A program made the translations under genes and the position numbers. Source: Pectobacterium aquaticum (GTDB lineage: Bacteria > Pseudomonadota > Gammaproteobacteria > Enterobacterales > Enterobacteriaceae). From it: a DNA stretch of 64,000 bases. Of the stretch, positions 43,917 through 53,337 are shown piece by piece. Below the pieces are notes generated by a model. That model saw only the letters and a program-made list of their open reading frames with translations, did no database searches and was not told the origin of the DNA. The stretch lies in assembly GCF_003382565.3 (NCBI RefSeq), contig NZ_CP086253.1, positions 2,294,001 to 2,358,000 on the forward strand. The letters are read 5' to 3'. The first letter of the stretch is position 1, and each line of letters opens with the position of its first letter.

Positions 43917-45602
43917 ATGAGTGCGGGCGCTATTACGATTGGTCTCGACTTCGGCAGTGATTCGGTACGCGCCTTAGCCGTTGACTGCCAAAGCGGGCAA
44001 GAGCTGGAAACAGAAGTGGTCTACTACCCCCGCTGGCGCGAGGGGAAATATTGTCAGCCTGCCAACAACCAGTTCCGACATCACCCACTGGACTATATTG
44101 AATCGCTGGAACAGGCGGTTAAGGTCGTCGTTTCACGCCTGACGAACGAACAGCGGCAGAACATCATCGGTATTGGCGTGGACTCCACCGGGTCAACTCC
44201 CGCACCGATTGATGAGCAAGGTCAGATCCTCGCCCTACGCCCCGAATTTGCCGACAACCCAAATGCCATGTTCGTGCTGTGGAAAGACCACACCGCAATA
44301 GAAGAAGCGGAAGCCATCAACGCACTGTGCCGGAGCGGCCAATTCCCAGATTACACCCGTTACATCGGCGGCGTTTATTCATCCGAGTGGTTCTGGGCCA
44401 AAATCCTGCATGTTTCCCGCGCCGACGCAGCGGTGCGTCAGGCCGCCGTTTCCTGGATCGAGCTGTGTGACTGGGTGCCCGCCCTACTTTCCGGCACGCA
44501 AGCACCTGCCGATATTCGCCGTGGCCGGTGCAGCGCCGGACACAAATCACTCTGGCACCCGAGCTGGGGCGGATTGCCGCCGAAAGACTTCTTGCACGCA
44601 CTCGATCCCTGCCTGACAGAGACATTACAGTACCCGCTGTTTACCGATACCTGGACCGCCGAACAGCCAGTCGGCACCATCACCGCCGAGTGGGCACAGC
44701 GGCTCGGCATCCCCGAAACGGTCATTCTGGCGGGCGGCGCGTTTGACTGTCACGTTGGCACCGTCGGCGCGGGCGCACAGCCTTATACGCTGGTCAAAGT
44801 GATTGGCACTTCTACCTGCGACATTCTGATCGCCGACGACGCACGCATTGCCGATCGCACCATCGCTGGTATCTGTGGGCAAGTCGACGGCAGCGTGGTT
44901 CCCGGTTATATCGGTCTCGAAGCCGGGCAGTCCGCTTTTGGTGATATGTACGCCTGGTTCGGGCGACTGCTGGGCTGGTCGTTACAGGAAGCAGCGAAAG
45001 ATCATCCTGAACTCAAAACGTCATTACAGGCGATGGAAGCCAAGCTGCTGGAGCGACTGACCCACAGCTGGGCAGAGAACCCGACGCTGGATCACCTGCC
45101 GGTCGTGCTGGACTGGTTCAACGGTCGCAGAACACCATTCGCCAATCAGCGACTAAAAGGCGTGATTACCGATCTCAATCTGGGCACCGATGCCCCCACG
45201 CTGTTCGGCGGTTTTATTGCTGCAACGGCCTTTGGCGCGCGCGCCATTATGGAGTGCTTTGAAGATCAGGGCGTTCCCGTCGAGAACGTGCTGGCGCTGG
45301 GCGGCATCGCGCGGAAATCCCCCGTCATCATGCAGGTGTGTACCGACGTGATGAATCGTCCTTTGCAGATCGTCGCCTCCGATCAGTGCTGTGCACTTGG
45401 CGCGGCGATCTTTGCTGCCGTCGCCGCTGGCGTTCACGGCGATATCCCGACGGCACAGCAGCATATGGCCAGCGGCATCGAGCGCACCTTAATGCCAGAC
45501 AGCCTGCGCGTCGCCCGTTATCAGCAGCTTTATGAGCGCTATCAGCAGTGGTGCCGCCTCGCGGAACCCGCCTATAGCCCAACGTCTACGGCAAAAAACT
45601 AA
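43917..45602 (+). CDS. araB: L-ribulokinase
   Basis: The 561-residue FGGY-family kinase phosphorylates L-ribulose. An N-terminal ATPase motif IGLDFGSDSVRA (residues 7-18), the ribulokinase segment YYPRWREGKYCQPANNQFRH and the C-terminal LALGGIARKSPVIMQ are seen. GAGGAG precedes the ATG by nine bases. Length equals E. coli AraB (566). It is followed by araA after 37 bp. Confidence 0.96.
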   Translation: MSAGAITIGLDFGSDSVRALAVDCQSGQELETEVVYYPRWREGKYCQPANNQFRHHPLDYIESLEQAVKVVVSRLTNEQRQNIIGIGVDSTGSTPAPIDEQGQILALRPEFADNPNAMFVLWKDHTAIEEAEAINALCRSGQFPDYTRYIGGVYSSEWFWAKILHVSRADAAVRQAAVSWIELCDWVPALLSGTQAPADIRRGRCSAGHKSLWHPSWGGLPPKDFLHALDPCLTETLQYPLFTDTWTAEQPVGTITAEWAQRLGIPETVILAGGAFDCHVGTVGAGAQPYTLVKVIGTSTCDILIADDARIADRTIAGICGQVDGSVVPGYIGLEAGQSAFGDMYAWFGRLLGWSLQEAAKDHPELKTSLQAMEAKLLERLTHSWAENPTLDHLPVVLDWFNGRRTPFANQRLKGVITDLNLGTDAPTLFGGFIAATAFGARAIMECFEDQGVPVENVLALGGIARKSPVIMQVCTDVMNRPLQIVASDQCCALGAAIFAAVAAGVHGDIPTAQQHMASGIERTLMPDSLRVARYQQLYERYQQWCRLAEPAYSPTSTAKN

Positions 45603-45639
45603 TTTTTATCCCTCTGGGGATCACGTTACAGGAGTCATC

Positions 45640-47145
45640 ATGGATCATTTTAAGCAGCTTGAAGTCTGGTTCGTCATCGGTAGTCAACACCTCTATGGGC
45701 CAGAAACGTTACGTCAGGTAAAAGAGAACGCGGAAAAAGTCGTCGCCGGATTGAATCAACAGGCCAACCTGCCCGTTAAGCTGGTGCTGAAACCGCTGGT
45801 GAAAACACCGGACGAAATTCTGGCGCTGTGTCGCGATGCCAACTATCAGGATAACTGTATCGGCCTGCTGACCTGGCTGCATACCTTCTCTCCGGCCAAA
45901 ATGTGGATTGGCGGCCTGAGCGTACTCAGTAAACCGCTGCTGCAATTCCACACCCAGTTCAATGCCGAAGTGCCATGGGACACCATGGACATGGATTTCA
46001 TGAACCTGAACCAAACTGCGCACGGCGGACGTGAATTTGGTTTCATCGGTGCCCGGATGCGACAGGCGCATCAGGTTATCGTCGGCCACTGGCAGGATAA
46101 GAACGCCCATGCCCGTATCGGCAAATGGATGCGGGTTGCCGCCGCCATTCAGGAAAGCAAACAGCTGAAGGTTGCGCGCTTTGGTGACAACATGCGTGAA
46201 GTCGCCGTCACCGAAGGCGATAAAGTCGGCGCGCAGATCCAATTCGGCTACTCCGTCAGCGCCTGGGGGCTGGGCGATTTAACCGCCGTGGTCGATGCCG
46301 TATCCAAAGGCGATATCGATGCGCTGGTCGAAGAGTACGAAACCAGCTATCAGTTAACCGACGCGGTGAAACTCAACGGCGCGAACCGTCAGAACCTGCT
46401 GGATGCGGCACAGATTGAACTCGGGATGAAACGCTTTCTGGAACAAGGCGGTTATCACGCGTTCACCACCGATTTTGAAAACCTGTACGGTTTGAAACAG
46501 CTGCCGGGACTGGCGGTCCAGCGTCTGATGCAGCAAGGCTACGGCTTCGGTGGCGAAGGCGACTGGAAAACCGCCGCGCTGCTGCGCATTATGAAAGTGA
46601 TGGCCGGCGGGCTGTCGGGCGGGACATCCTTCATGGAGGACTACACCTATAACTTCCAGAACGGTAACGATCTGGTCGTCGGTTCCCACATGCTGGAAGT
46701 CTGCCCGACAATTGCGAAAGAGCAGAAACCGATTCTGGATGCGCAATACCTGGGTATTGGCGGCAAAGCCGACCCTGCCCGTTTGATTTTCTCAACGCCG
46801 GCTGGGCCGTCCCTCAACGCCAGCGTGATCGACATGGGCGACCGTTTCAGAATGCTGGTTAATCTGGTCGATACCATCGAACAGCCGCGCCCGCTGCCGA
46901 AACTGCCGGTTGCCCGTGCCATCTGGAAAGCGCAACCATCGCTGGAAGTGGCAGCCGAAGCCTGGATTCTGGCTGGCGGTGCGCACCACACCGTCTTTAG
47001 TCAGGCGTTGGATCTCGAACACATGCGGCTCTACGCCGAGATGCAGAACATTGAACTGCTGGTGATCGACAACGAAACCCGACTCCACGAATTCAAAGAT
47101 GCGCTGCGCTGGAATGAGGTGTATTACAAACTTTGTAGCCGCTAA
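45640..47145 (+). CDS. araA: L-arabinose isomerase
   Basis: The 501-residue enzyme converts L-arabinose to L-ribulose. It starts at the ATG 45640 (GGAG upstream) with FKQLEVWFVIGSQHLYGPET; the longer in-frame extension overlaps araB and is not homologous. Mn-binding residues lie in GFGGEGDWKTAAL (Glu), SFMEDYTY (Glu) and the C-terminal GGAHHT (His). Length equals E. coli AraA (500). No araD follows; a terminator-like hairpin and cnu come next. Confidence 0.97.
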   Translation: MDHFKQLEVWFVIGSQHLYGPETLRQVKENAEKVVAGLNQQANLPVKLVLKPLVKTPDEILALCRDANYQDNCIGLLTWLHTFSPAKMWIGGLSVLSKPLLQFHTQFNAEVPWDTMDMDFMNLNQTAHGGREFGFIGARMRQAHQVIVGHWQDKNAHARIGKWMRVAAAIQESKQLKVARFGDNMREVAVTEGDKVGAQIQFGYSVSAWGLGDLTAVVDAVSKGDIDALVEEYETSYQLTDAVKLNGANRQNLLDAAQIELGMKRFLEQGGYHAFTTDFENLYGLKQLPGLAVQRLMQQGYGFGGEGDWKTAALLRIMKVMAGGLSGGTSFMEDYTYNFQNGNDLVVGSHMLEVCPTIAKEQKPILDAQYLGIGGKADPARLIFSTPAGPSLNASVIDMGDRFRMLVNLVDTIEQPRPLPKLPVARAIWKAQPSLEVAAEAWILAGGAHHTVFSQALDLEHMRLYAEMQNIELLVIDNETRLHEFKDALRWNEVYYKLCSR

Positions 47146-47157
47146 GTCCGATCTCAG

Positions 47158-47203
47158 GGGCAGGTTGTCTATGGATACGTGTCCGTGAACAATCTGCCCT
47201 TTG
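47158..47203 (+). terminator. Terminator after araA
   Basis: GGGCAGGTTGT (47158-47168) pairs with ACAATCTGCCC (47189-47199) with one G-T pair, followed by TTTG. It closes the araBA operon directly. Confidence 0.75.
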
Positions 47204-47427
47204 TAGGCACTTGTATAGGCACTCACTACCCCACACTCTGATTTTCCATCGCCCTGCCGCCCGACATTGCCCTAAACGCCGTAGTATTTTCCTGTCAATC
47301 TATTATTTTTCATTTTCATTCGTTTGTTGTTGAAAAATAAGCGTACTTTTTTCATCCCCCTCTGGACAGGCTTTTTCGCTTGAATATACTTAGTCATCTC
47401 AACCACATAACTATTAGACCAATCACC

Positions 47428-47643
47428 ATGACCGTTTATGACTATTTGCTCAAATTCAGGAAAGTCAGCTCAACAGAAAGTTTGGAAAAACTCTTTGATC
47501 ATCTCAATTATTCTCTGACAGACAGTCAGGAAATCATCAACATGTATCGTGCTGCGGACCATCGGCGGGCTGAGTTGGCATCCGGCGGGCGCTTGTTCGA
47601 TCTCGGCTGCGTGCCAAAATCCATCTGGCATCACGTTCTGTAG
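47428..47643 (+). CDS. cnu: Hha-family nucleoid co-regulator Cnu (YdgT)
   Basis: The 71-residue protein reads MTVYDYLLKFRKVSSTESLE, then DHLNYSLTDSQEIINMYRAA and DHRRAELASGGRLFDLG, almost the E. coli Cnu sequence. It binds the H-NS/StpA N-terminal domain and helps silence horizontally acquired genes. The start is set at the conserved MTV; the upstream frame to 47380 is not conserved. The position before rsxA is as in E. coli. Confidence 0.95.
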   Translation: MTVYDYLLKFRKVSSTESLEKLFDHLNYSLTDSQEIINMYRAADHRRAELASGGRLFDLGCVPKSIWHHVL

Positions 47644-47718
47644 TGGGTAGCAACGAAAAGAATAATTATGCAATAATTTCCTTCCGGAATATTACACCGA
47701 ACGCTTAGCTCGTTACTG

Positions 47719-47753
47719 TATAATAGCTTGGTGCTTCGCTTATTAAGCGAAGC
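47719..47753 (+). promoter_or_regulatory. Promoter-like element and hairpin in the rsxA leader
   Basis: A consensus TATAAT lies at 47719-47724. Just after it GCTTCGCTTA (47733-47742) pairs with TAAGCGAAGC (47744-47753), a perfect 10-bp hairpin at the expected 5' end of the rsx transcript. It may stabilise the message or pause polymerase; no clear -35 box at 17 bp was found. Confidence 0.5.
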
Positions 47754-47859
47754 TGACCTTCCGCCTCTTGAAGGGGACGGTGATAACCCTACTTTGGGTA
47801 TGTTGTCGAAAACCCAACAATGCCTGATAATAGTCCGGTTTTGTTTTCTAGGCACCGTA

Positions 47860-48441
47860 ATGACCGAATACGCATTGCTCTTTGTTAGCATCCTTCTGGT
47901 AAATAATTTCGTCTTAGTGAAGTTTCTTGGGCTGTGCCCCTTTATGGGCGTGTCCAAAAAACTGGAGACGGCGATTGGTATGGGCATGGCGACCACGTTT
48001 GTGATGACTGTCGGCTCCATGTTTTCCTGGCTGGTCAACGAATTTATTCTCGTTCCGCTTGATATTCTCTATTTACGCACCATGGCTTTTATTCTGGTGC
48101 TCGCCGTGGTGGTGCAGTTTTCCGAGATGTTCGTGCGCAAAGTCAGCCCTGAGCTATATCGCCTGCTGGGGATCTTCTTGCCGCTGATTACCACCAACTG
48201 TGCAGTGCTTGGGGTTGTTCTGCTCAACATCAACCTGTCACACGGTTTCCTGCAATCGACGATTTATGGTTTTGGCGGGGCGGCCGGCTTCTCGCTGGTG
48301 ATGGTGCTTTTTGCCGCCATTCGTGAGCGTCTTGCCGTGTCGGATATTCCTGCGCCGTTCCGCGGTTCGTCTATCGCACTGATCACCGCAGGCCTCATGT
48401 CGCTGGCGTTTATGGGCTTTACCGGACTGGTGAAATTCTGA
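47860..48441 (+). CDS. rsxA: Electron transport complex subunit RsxA
   Basis: The 193-residue inner-membrane protein has six segments and the motifs LVNNFVLVKFLGLCPFMGVS and FLPLITTNCAVLG. The two conserved Cys (CPF, NCA) coordinate the membrane [2Fe-2S] cluster in the Rnf family. The ATG at 47860 is the conserved MTEYALLFVS start; the longer frame runs into the leader. Its stop overlaps rsxB by one base. The Rsx complex keeps SoxR reduced and couples electron flow to ion gradients. Confidence 0.96.
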   Translation: MTEYALLFVSILLVNNFVLVKFLGLCPFMGVSKKLETAIGMGMATTFVMTVGSMFSWLVNEFILVPLDILYLRTMAFILVLAVVVQFSEMFVRKVSPELYRLLGIFLPLITTNCAVLGVVLLNINLSHGFLQSTIYGFGGAAGFSLVMVLFAAIRERLAVSDIPAPFRGSSIALITAGLMSLAFMGFTGLVKF

Positions 48442-49019
48442 TGAGCGCTATCTGGATTGCCATTGTGGCATTAAGTGCACTAGCACTATTCTTCGGCCTG
48501 GTGCTCGGCTATGCCTCCCGTCGGTTTGCAGTCGAAAACGATCCCATCGTGGAAGAAGTGGAAGCCATGCTGCCACAAAGCCAGTGTGGCCAGTGCGGCT
48601 ACCCTGGCTGTCGGCCCTACGCCGAGGCGGTCGCGCTAAATGGCGAAAGTATTAATAAATGCGGCCCCGGCGGCGAAGCGATGATGCTGAAGCTGGCTGA
48701 AAAGCTCAACGTCGATCCGCAACCGCTGGAAGGTGACGCCGATGTTCAAGCCCCCGCGCGCCATGTTGCCTGGATCGATGAAAGCAACTGCATCGGCTGC
48801 ACCAAGTGCATTCAAGCGTGTCCGGTTGATGCCATCATCGGCAGTACCAAAGCGCTACACACCGTCGTCAGCGATTTGTGCACCGGCTGCGATCTCTGCG
48901 TCTCCCCTTGCCCGACGGACTGTATCGAATTACGTCCTATCGCGCCGACTCCCGCTAACTGGAAATGGGATCTCGATACGATTCCAGTACGCGTTATTCA
49001 AGTAGAACGACATGCTTAA
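48441..49019 (+). CDS. rsxB: Electron transport complex iron-sulfur subunit RsxB
   Basis: The 192-residue protein has an N-terminal membrane helix, a 4Fe-4S motif CGQCGYPGC (about residues 49-57 plus a further Cys) and two ferredoxin motifs CIGCTKCIQACP and CTGCDLCVSPCP. It relays electrons within the Rsx complex. It overlaps rsxA by one base and rsxC by eight. Confidence 0.97.
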   Translation: MSAIWIAIVALSALALFFGLVLGYASRRFAVENDPIVEEVEAMLPQSQCGQCGYPGCRPYAEAVALNGESINKCGPGGEAMMLKLAEKLNVDPQPLEGDADVQAPARHVAWIDESNCIGCTKCIQACPVDAIIGSTKALHTVVSDLCTGCDLCVSPCPTDCIELRPIAPTPANWKWDLDTIPVRVIQVERHA

Positions 49020-50937
49020 GCTGTTTTCCGCCTTTAAAAAAGACAGGATCTGGGATTTCGACGGTGGCATTCATCCGCCGGAAATGAAGACGCAGTCCAG
49101 CCAGACGCCGCTGCGCCAGATTCCGCTGCCAGAACAGTTCATTATTCCGCTCAAGCAGCACCTTGGGCCGGAAGGCGAGATCTGCGTCAGCGTCGGCGAT
49201 AACGTCCTGCGCGGTCAACCGCTAACGCGGGGAAAAGGCCGCACGCTGCCCGTTCACGCACCGACGTCGGGAACGGTGAACGCGATTCGTCAGCACACGA
49301 CAGCGCACCCGTCTGGTCTGTCAGAGCTCAGTATCATCATCGTGCCGGATGGCGACGATCGCTGGTGCGAGCGCCAGACCTTTACGGATTACCGCGCACA
49401 AAGCGTTGATACCCTGCTTGCCCATCTGCATCAGGCTGGCATTGCGGGCTTAGGCGGTGCAGGTTTCCCTACCGCGGCCAAGTTACAAGGCGGGATGCGC
49501 GGGATTGAAACCCTGATTATCAACGGCGCAGAGTGTGAACCCTATATCACCGCCGACGATCGACTCATGCAGGAGTGCGCCGAGGAGATTATTCAGGGCG
49601 TCGAGATTCTGTCATTCCTGTTGCAGCCCAAACGCATTCTGATTGGGATAGAAGATAACAAACCGGAAGCCATCAGCGCCCTGCGATTGGCCTTGGGTAA
49701 ACGCAGCGACATGCAGTTGCGCGTCATCCCAACCAAATATCCGTCAGGCGGTGCCAAGCAGCTCACCAAGATTCTGACTGGCAAGGAAGTCCCGTTCGGT
49801 AAACACTCCGCCGCCATTGGCGTACTGATGCAGAACGTCGGAACGGCTTTTGCCATCAAACGTGCCGTGATCGACGGCGAACCGCTCACCGAGCGCGTGG
49901 TGACGCTGACCGGCGAAGCCTTACGCCAGCCCGGCAACGTCTGGGCACGACTAGGGACACCGGTACGCCACCTGCTCAAACAGGGCGGTTTCCACGTCAA
50001 TAAGCAGCCGATGGTCGTGATGGGCGGGCCGCTGATGGGCTTTACGCTGCCGTCGCTGGATGTCCCTATCGTCAAAATCAGCAACTGCCTGCTCGCGCCG
50101 TCACATGCAGAAATGGAGCCGGTTGCTGAAGAACAGTCCTGCATTCGCTGTAGCAAATGTGCCGATGCCTGTCCGGCGGGACTCTTGCCGCAGCAGCTTT
50201 ACTGGTTCAGCCGCGGGCAGGAACACGAAAAAGCCCGCAATCACCATCTGTTTGACTGCATCGAATGCGGTGCCTGCGCTTATGTCTGTCCTAGCAATAT
50301 TCCGCTGGTGCAGTATTACCGTCAGGAAAAGGCTGAAATTCGGGCCATCGATGAAGAGGCACAGCGTGCTGCACATGCCAAAGTGCGCTTTGACGCTAAA
50401 CAAGCCCGTCTGGAACGAGAAAAAGCCGCTCGCGAGTTGCGCCATAAACAGGCGGCGGCTGGCGTATCAACCACGGATAAAGATGCTGTTCAGGCCGCAC
50501 TGGAGCGCGTACGCCGTAAGCAAACCGCCGCAACAGAGGTCGGTTCGCCAATCGAGGTAATCCCCGATGCACAGCCGGATAACAGCACGGCCATCGCCGC
50601 GCGCGCTGCCCGCAAAGCCTTAGCACGTGAAGAACGGGCGCAGCAGGAAACGCCTGCGGCCAATGTTCCTTCTGCCGAGCTTGATGACCCACGCAAAGCG
50701 GCGGTAGCCGCCGCCCTTGCTCGCGTTAAAGCGCGTAAAGCTGCACAGCAGTCTGAGGCAAGCCCAGAAGGTACAGAAGACGCGGCAACGCCTGTGGTTT
50801 CCAACGTGGTGCCAGAACCGATTGCCGTTGTTGAAGTACAAGAGCAGGAAGATCCACGTAAGGCTGCTGTGGCTGCCGCAATCGCTCGCGTTAAAGCCCG
50901 TAAAGCCGCGCAGGCATCGTCATATCAAGAGGAATAA
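49012..50937 (+). CDS. rsxC: Electron transport complex subunit RsxC
   Basis: The 641-residue subunit has a NuoF-like nucleotide/flavin region (GLGGAGFPTAAKL near residue 144; NGAECEPYITADDR) and two ferredoxin motifs CIRCSKCADACP and CIECGACAYVCP at about 378 and 417. The Ala/Lys-rich coiled tail contains DPRKAAVAAALARVKARKAA twice. The tail is shorter than in E. coli RsxC (740 residues), where more such repeats occur. It is the NADH-oxidising entry subunit. Confidence 0.96.
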   Translation: MLKLFSAFKKDRIWDFDGGIHPPEMKTQSSQTPLRQIPLPEQFIIPLKQHLGPEGEICVSVGDNVLRGQPLTRGKGRTLPVHAPTSGTVNAIRQHTTAHPSGLSELSIIIVPDGDDRWCERQTFTDYRAQSVDTLLAHLHQAGIAGLGGAGFPTAAKLQGGMRGIETLIINGAECEPYITADDRLMQECAEEIIQGVEILSFLLQPKRILIGIEDNKPEAISALRLALGKRSDMQLRVIPTKYPSGGAKQLTKILTGKEVPFGKHSAAIGVLMQNVGTAFAIKRAVIDGEPLTERVVTLTGEALRQPGNVWARLGTPVRHLLKQGGFHVNKQPMVVMGGPLMGFTLPSLDVPIVKISNCLLAPSHAEMEPVAEEQSCIRCSKCADACPAGLLPQQLYWFSRGQEHEKARNHHLFDCIECGACAYVCPSNIPLVQYYRQEKAEIRAIDEEAQRAAHAKVRFDAKQARLEREKAARELRHKQAAAGVSTTDKDAVQAALERVRRKQTAATEVGSPIEVIPDAQPDNSTAIAARAARKALAREERAQQETPAANVPSAELDDPRKAAVAAALARVKARKAAQQSEASPEGTEDAATPVVSNVVPEPIAVVEVQEQEDPRKAAVAAAIARVKARKAAQASSYQEE

Positions 50938-51993
50938 ATGGCTTTTAGAATTGCGAGTTCACCGTTCACACATAACCAGCAGCGCACACAGCGCATCATG
51001 CTATTGGTCATTCTGGCCTGCCTACCGGGCATGCTGGCGCAAGTCTATTTCTTTGGTTACGGTAACCTGATTCAGGTCGGATTGGCATCCGCCACTGCGC
51101 TTATCGCAGAAGGCGTGACATTGTCACTGAGAAAATTCGCCATACGCACCACGCTGGCTGATAATTCCGCCCTACTGACCGCCGTGCTGCTCGGTATCAG
51201 CCTGCCGCCGCTAGCCCCCTGGTGGATGGTAGTCATGGCAACTGTCTTCGCTATCATTATCGCCAAACAGCTGTATGGCGGTTTAGGGCAAAACCCGTTT
51301 AACCCCGCGATGATTGGCTATGTGGTGCTGCTGATCTCTTTCCCAGTCCAGATGACAAGCTGGCTGCCGCCTGTGCCGCTGCAAACCATTGCCGTCAGTT
51401 TCCATGATGCATTAGTTATCATCTTTACCGGACATACGCCTGACGGGTACATCATGCAGCAGTTGATGCACAACGTTGATGGCGTCAGTCAGGCTACCCC
51501 GCTGGACACGTTTAAAACCAGCCTGCGCGCCGGCCAAACGCCGCAGAACATTCTGAAACAGCCGATATTTGCCCAATCGCTGTCAGGCATTGGCTGGCAA
51601 TGGGTGAATATTGGTTTTCTCATCGGCGGACTGTTTTTGCTGATGCGTGGCACCATTCGCTGGCATATTCCGGTCAGTTTCCTGCTGTCGCTGCTGTTCT
51701 GCGCCTCGTTAAGCTGGATCATTTCGCCGGAGAAATTCGCGCCACCGATGCTACATCTGCTGTCTGGGGCGACGATGCTTGGCGCCTTTTTCATTGCGAC
51801 CGATCCCGTTACCGCATCAACCACCAACCGGGGACGTCTGATTTTCGGGGCACTGATTGGGTTACTGGTCTGGCTGATTCGTACCTACGGTGGCTACCCG
51901 GACGGCGTCGCGTTTGCCGTTCTGCTGGCAAATATCACCGTGCCGCTGATCGACTATTACACCAAGCCACGCGCTTACGGCCACCATCGCTGA
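50938..51993 (+). CDS. rsxD: Electron transport complex subunit RsxD
   Basis: The 351-residue membrane protein has the NqrB/RnfD fold, with GGLGQNPFNPAMIGYVVLL near residue 115. The flavinylation motif LSGATMLGAFFIATDP (Thr in SGAT carries covalent FMN) is near residue 270. It starts immediately after the rsxC stop, so translation is coupled. Confidence 0.96.
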   Translation: MAFRIASSPFTHNQQRTQRIMLLVILACLPGMLAQVYFFGYGNLIQVGLASATALIAEGVTLSLRKFAIRTTLADNSALLTAVLLGISLPPLAPWWMVVMATVFAIIIAKQLYGGLGQNPFNPAMIGYVVLLISFPVQMTSWLPPVPLQTIAVSFHDALVIIFTGHTPDGYIMQQLMHNVDGVSQATPLDTFKTSLRAGQTPQNILKQPIFAQSLSGIGWQWVNIGFLIGGLFLLMRGTIRWHIPVSFLLSLLFCASLSWIISPEKFAPPMLHLLSGATMLGAFFIATDPVTASTTNRGRLIFGALIGLLVWLIRTYGGYPDGVAFAVLLANITVPLIDYYTKPRAYGHHR

Positions 51994-52003
51994 GGAGACG
52001 CCT

Positions 52004-52633
52004 ATGATGACGACAATGCGCCGCCACGCGACAACACTGGCCCTGTTTGCTGCTGGCACTACCGCATTAACTGCGGTGGTGAACATGTTAACGGAACCGA
52101 CGATCTCGCATCAGGCGATGCTGCAACAAAAGATACTGTTGGATCAGGTGGTTCCCACCGAGTTATACAACAGTGACATGCAAAAAGAGTGTTACGTTGT
52201 CACTAACCCTGCGCTCGGATCGTCAGCGCCACACCGCGTGTTTATCGCCCGTCAGGACGGAGAACCGGTTGCCGCCGCACTGGAAAGTACCGCACCGGAT
52301 GGCTATTCTGGTGCTATTCGGCTGCTGGTCGGGGCTGATTTTCACGGTAAAGTACTCGGCGTTCGCGTCACCGAGCATCATGAAACGCCGGGACTGGGTG
52401 ATAAAATCGAAGTACGAATTTCTGACTGGATCACCCGATTCAGCGGACAAACGGTACAGGATGAGCGGGATGCCCGCTGGGCAGTGAAGAAAGAAGGCGG
52501 CATGTTTGATCAATTTACCGGCGCCACCATTACGCCGCGCGCCGTCGTTAACAGCGTAAAACGCAGCGCCCTTTACCTGCAAACGCTACCGTCACAAATC
52601 AACACGCTGTCCGCCTGTGGAGAGAACCAATGA
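52004..52633 (+). CDS. rsxG: Electron transport complex subunit RsxG
   Basis: The 209-residue protein has an N-terminal membrane anchor (about residues 10-30) and a periplasmic FMN domain. VTEHHETPGLGDKIE and FTGATITPRAVV are present; the Thr of GATIT is the covalent FMN site. GAGGAG precedes the start. It overlaps rsxE by four bases. Confidence 0.96.
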   Translation: MMTTMRRHATTLALFAAGTTALTAVVNMLTEPTISHQAMLQQKILLDQVVPTELYNSDMQKECYVVTNPALGSSAPHRVFIARQDGEPVAAALESTAPDGYSGAIRLLVGADFHGKVLGVRVTEHHETPGLGDKIEVRISDWITRFSGQTVQDERDARWAVKKEGGMFDQFTGATITPRAVVNSVKRSALYLQTLPSQINTLSACGENQ

Positions 52634-53337
52634 GTCAAACCAAAGCACTTTTCGTTGAAGGGTTATGGAAGAACAACTCGGCACTGGTTCAATTGTTGGG
52701 CCTTTGCCCCCTGCTGGCCGTGTCATCCACCGCGACTAACGCGCTGGGATTAGGGCTGGCAACCACGCTGGTTCTCACCTGTACCAACATGGCCGTCTCC
52801 GCGCTGCGCCGCTGGGTACCAGCGGAAATCCGTATTCCCATTTACGTCATGATCATCGCCTCGGTGGTCAGCACCGTACAGATGCTGATCAACGCCTATG
52901 CCTACGGCTTATATCAATCGCTGGGAATTTTTATCCCACTGATCGTGACGAACTGTATCGTTATCGGCCGCGCCGAAGCCTTCGCGTCCAAGAATGCGGT
53001 TTTCCCTTCGGCTATTGACGGCCTGGCAATGGGGCTGGGAGCCACCAGCGCACTGGTGGTACTCGGTTCTCTACGTGAAATTCTGGGTAACGGCACGCTA
53101 TTCGACGGCGCAGATTTGCTGCTGGGCAGTTGGGCTAAAGCGCTGCGCATTGAGGTTGTTCACCTCGATTCGCCTTTCCTGCTGGCGATGCTGCCACCGG
53201 GCGCGTTTATTGGTCTGGGGCTGTTGCTGGCCGTGAAATATTTGATCGATGAGAAAATGAAACAACGCCGAGCCCGTGCCGCTTCCGCCGAAGGGAAAGC
53301 GGTGCCGACAACGGGTGCCGTAGGGGAATCGCTGTGA
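52630..53337 (+). CDS. rsxE: Electron transport complex subunit RsxE
   Basis: The 235-residue membrane protein is related to RsxA: six segments, LWKNNSALVQLLGLCPLLAV and IFIPLIVTNCIVIGRAEAF. The paired Cys (CPL, NCI) again supply the shared [2Fe-2S] cluster. It overlaps rsxG and nth by four bases at either end, so nth is translationally tied to the rsx operon, as in E. coli. Confidence 0.96.
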   Translation: MSQTKALFVEGLWKNNSALVQLLGLCPLLAVSSTATNALGLGLATTLVLTCTNMAVSALRRWVPAEIRIPIYVMIIASVVSTVQMLINAYAYGLYQSLGIFIPLIVTNCIVIGRAEAFASKNAVFPSAIDGLAMGLGATSALVVLGSLREILGNGTLFDGADLLLGSWAKALRIEVVHLDSPFLLAMLPPGAFIGLGLLLAVKYLIDEKMKQRRARAASAEGKAVPTTGAVGESL

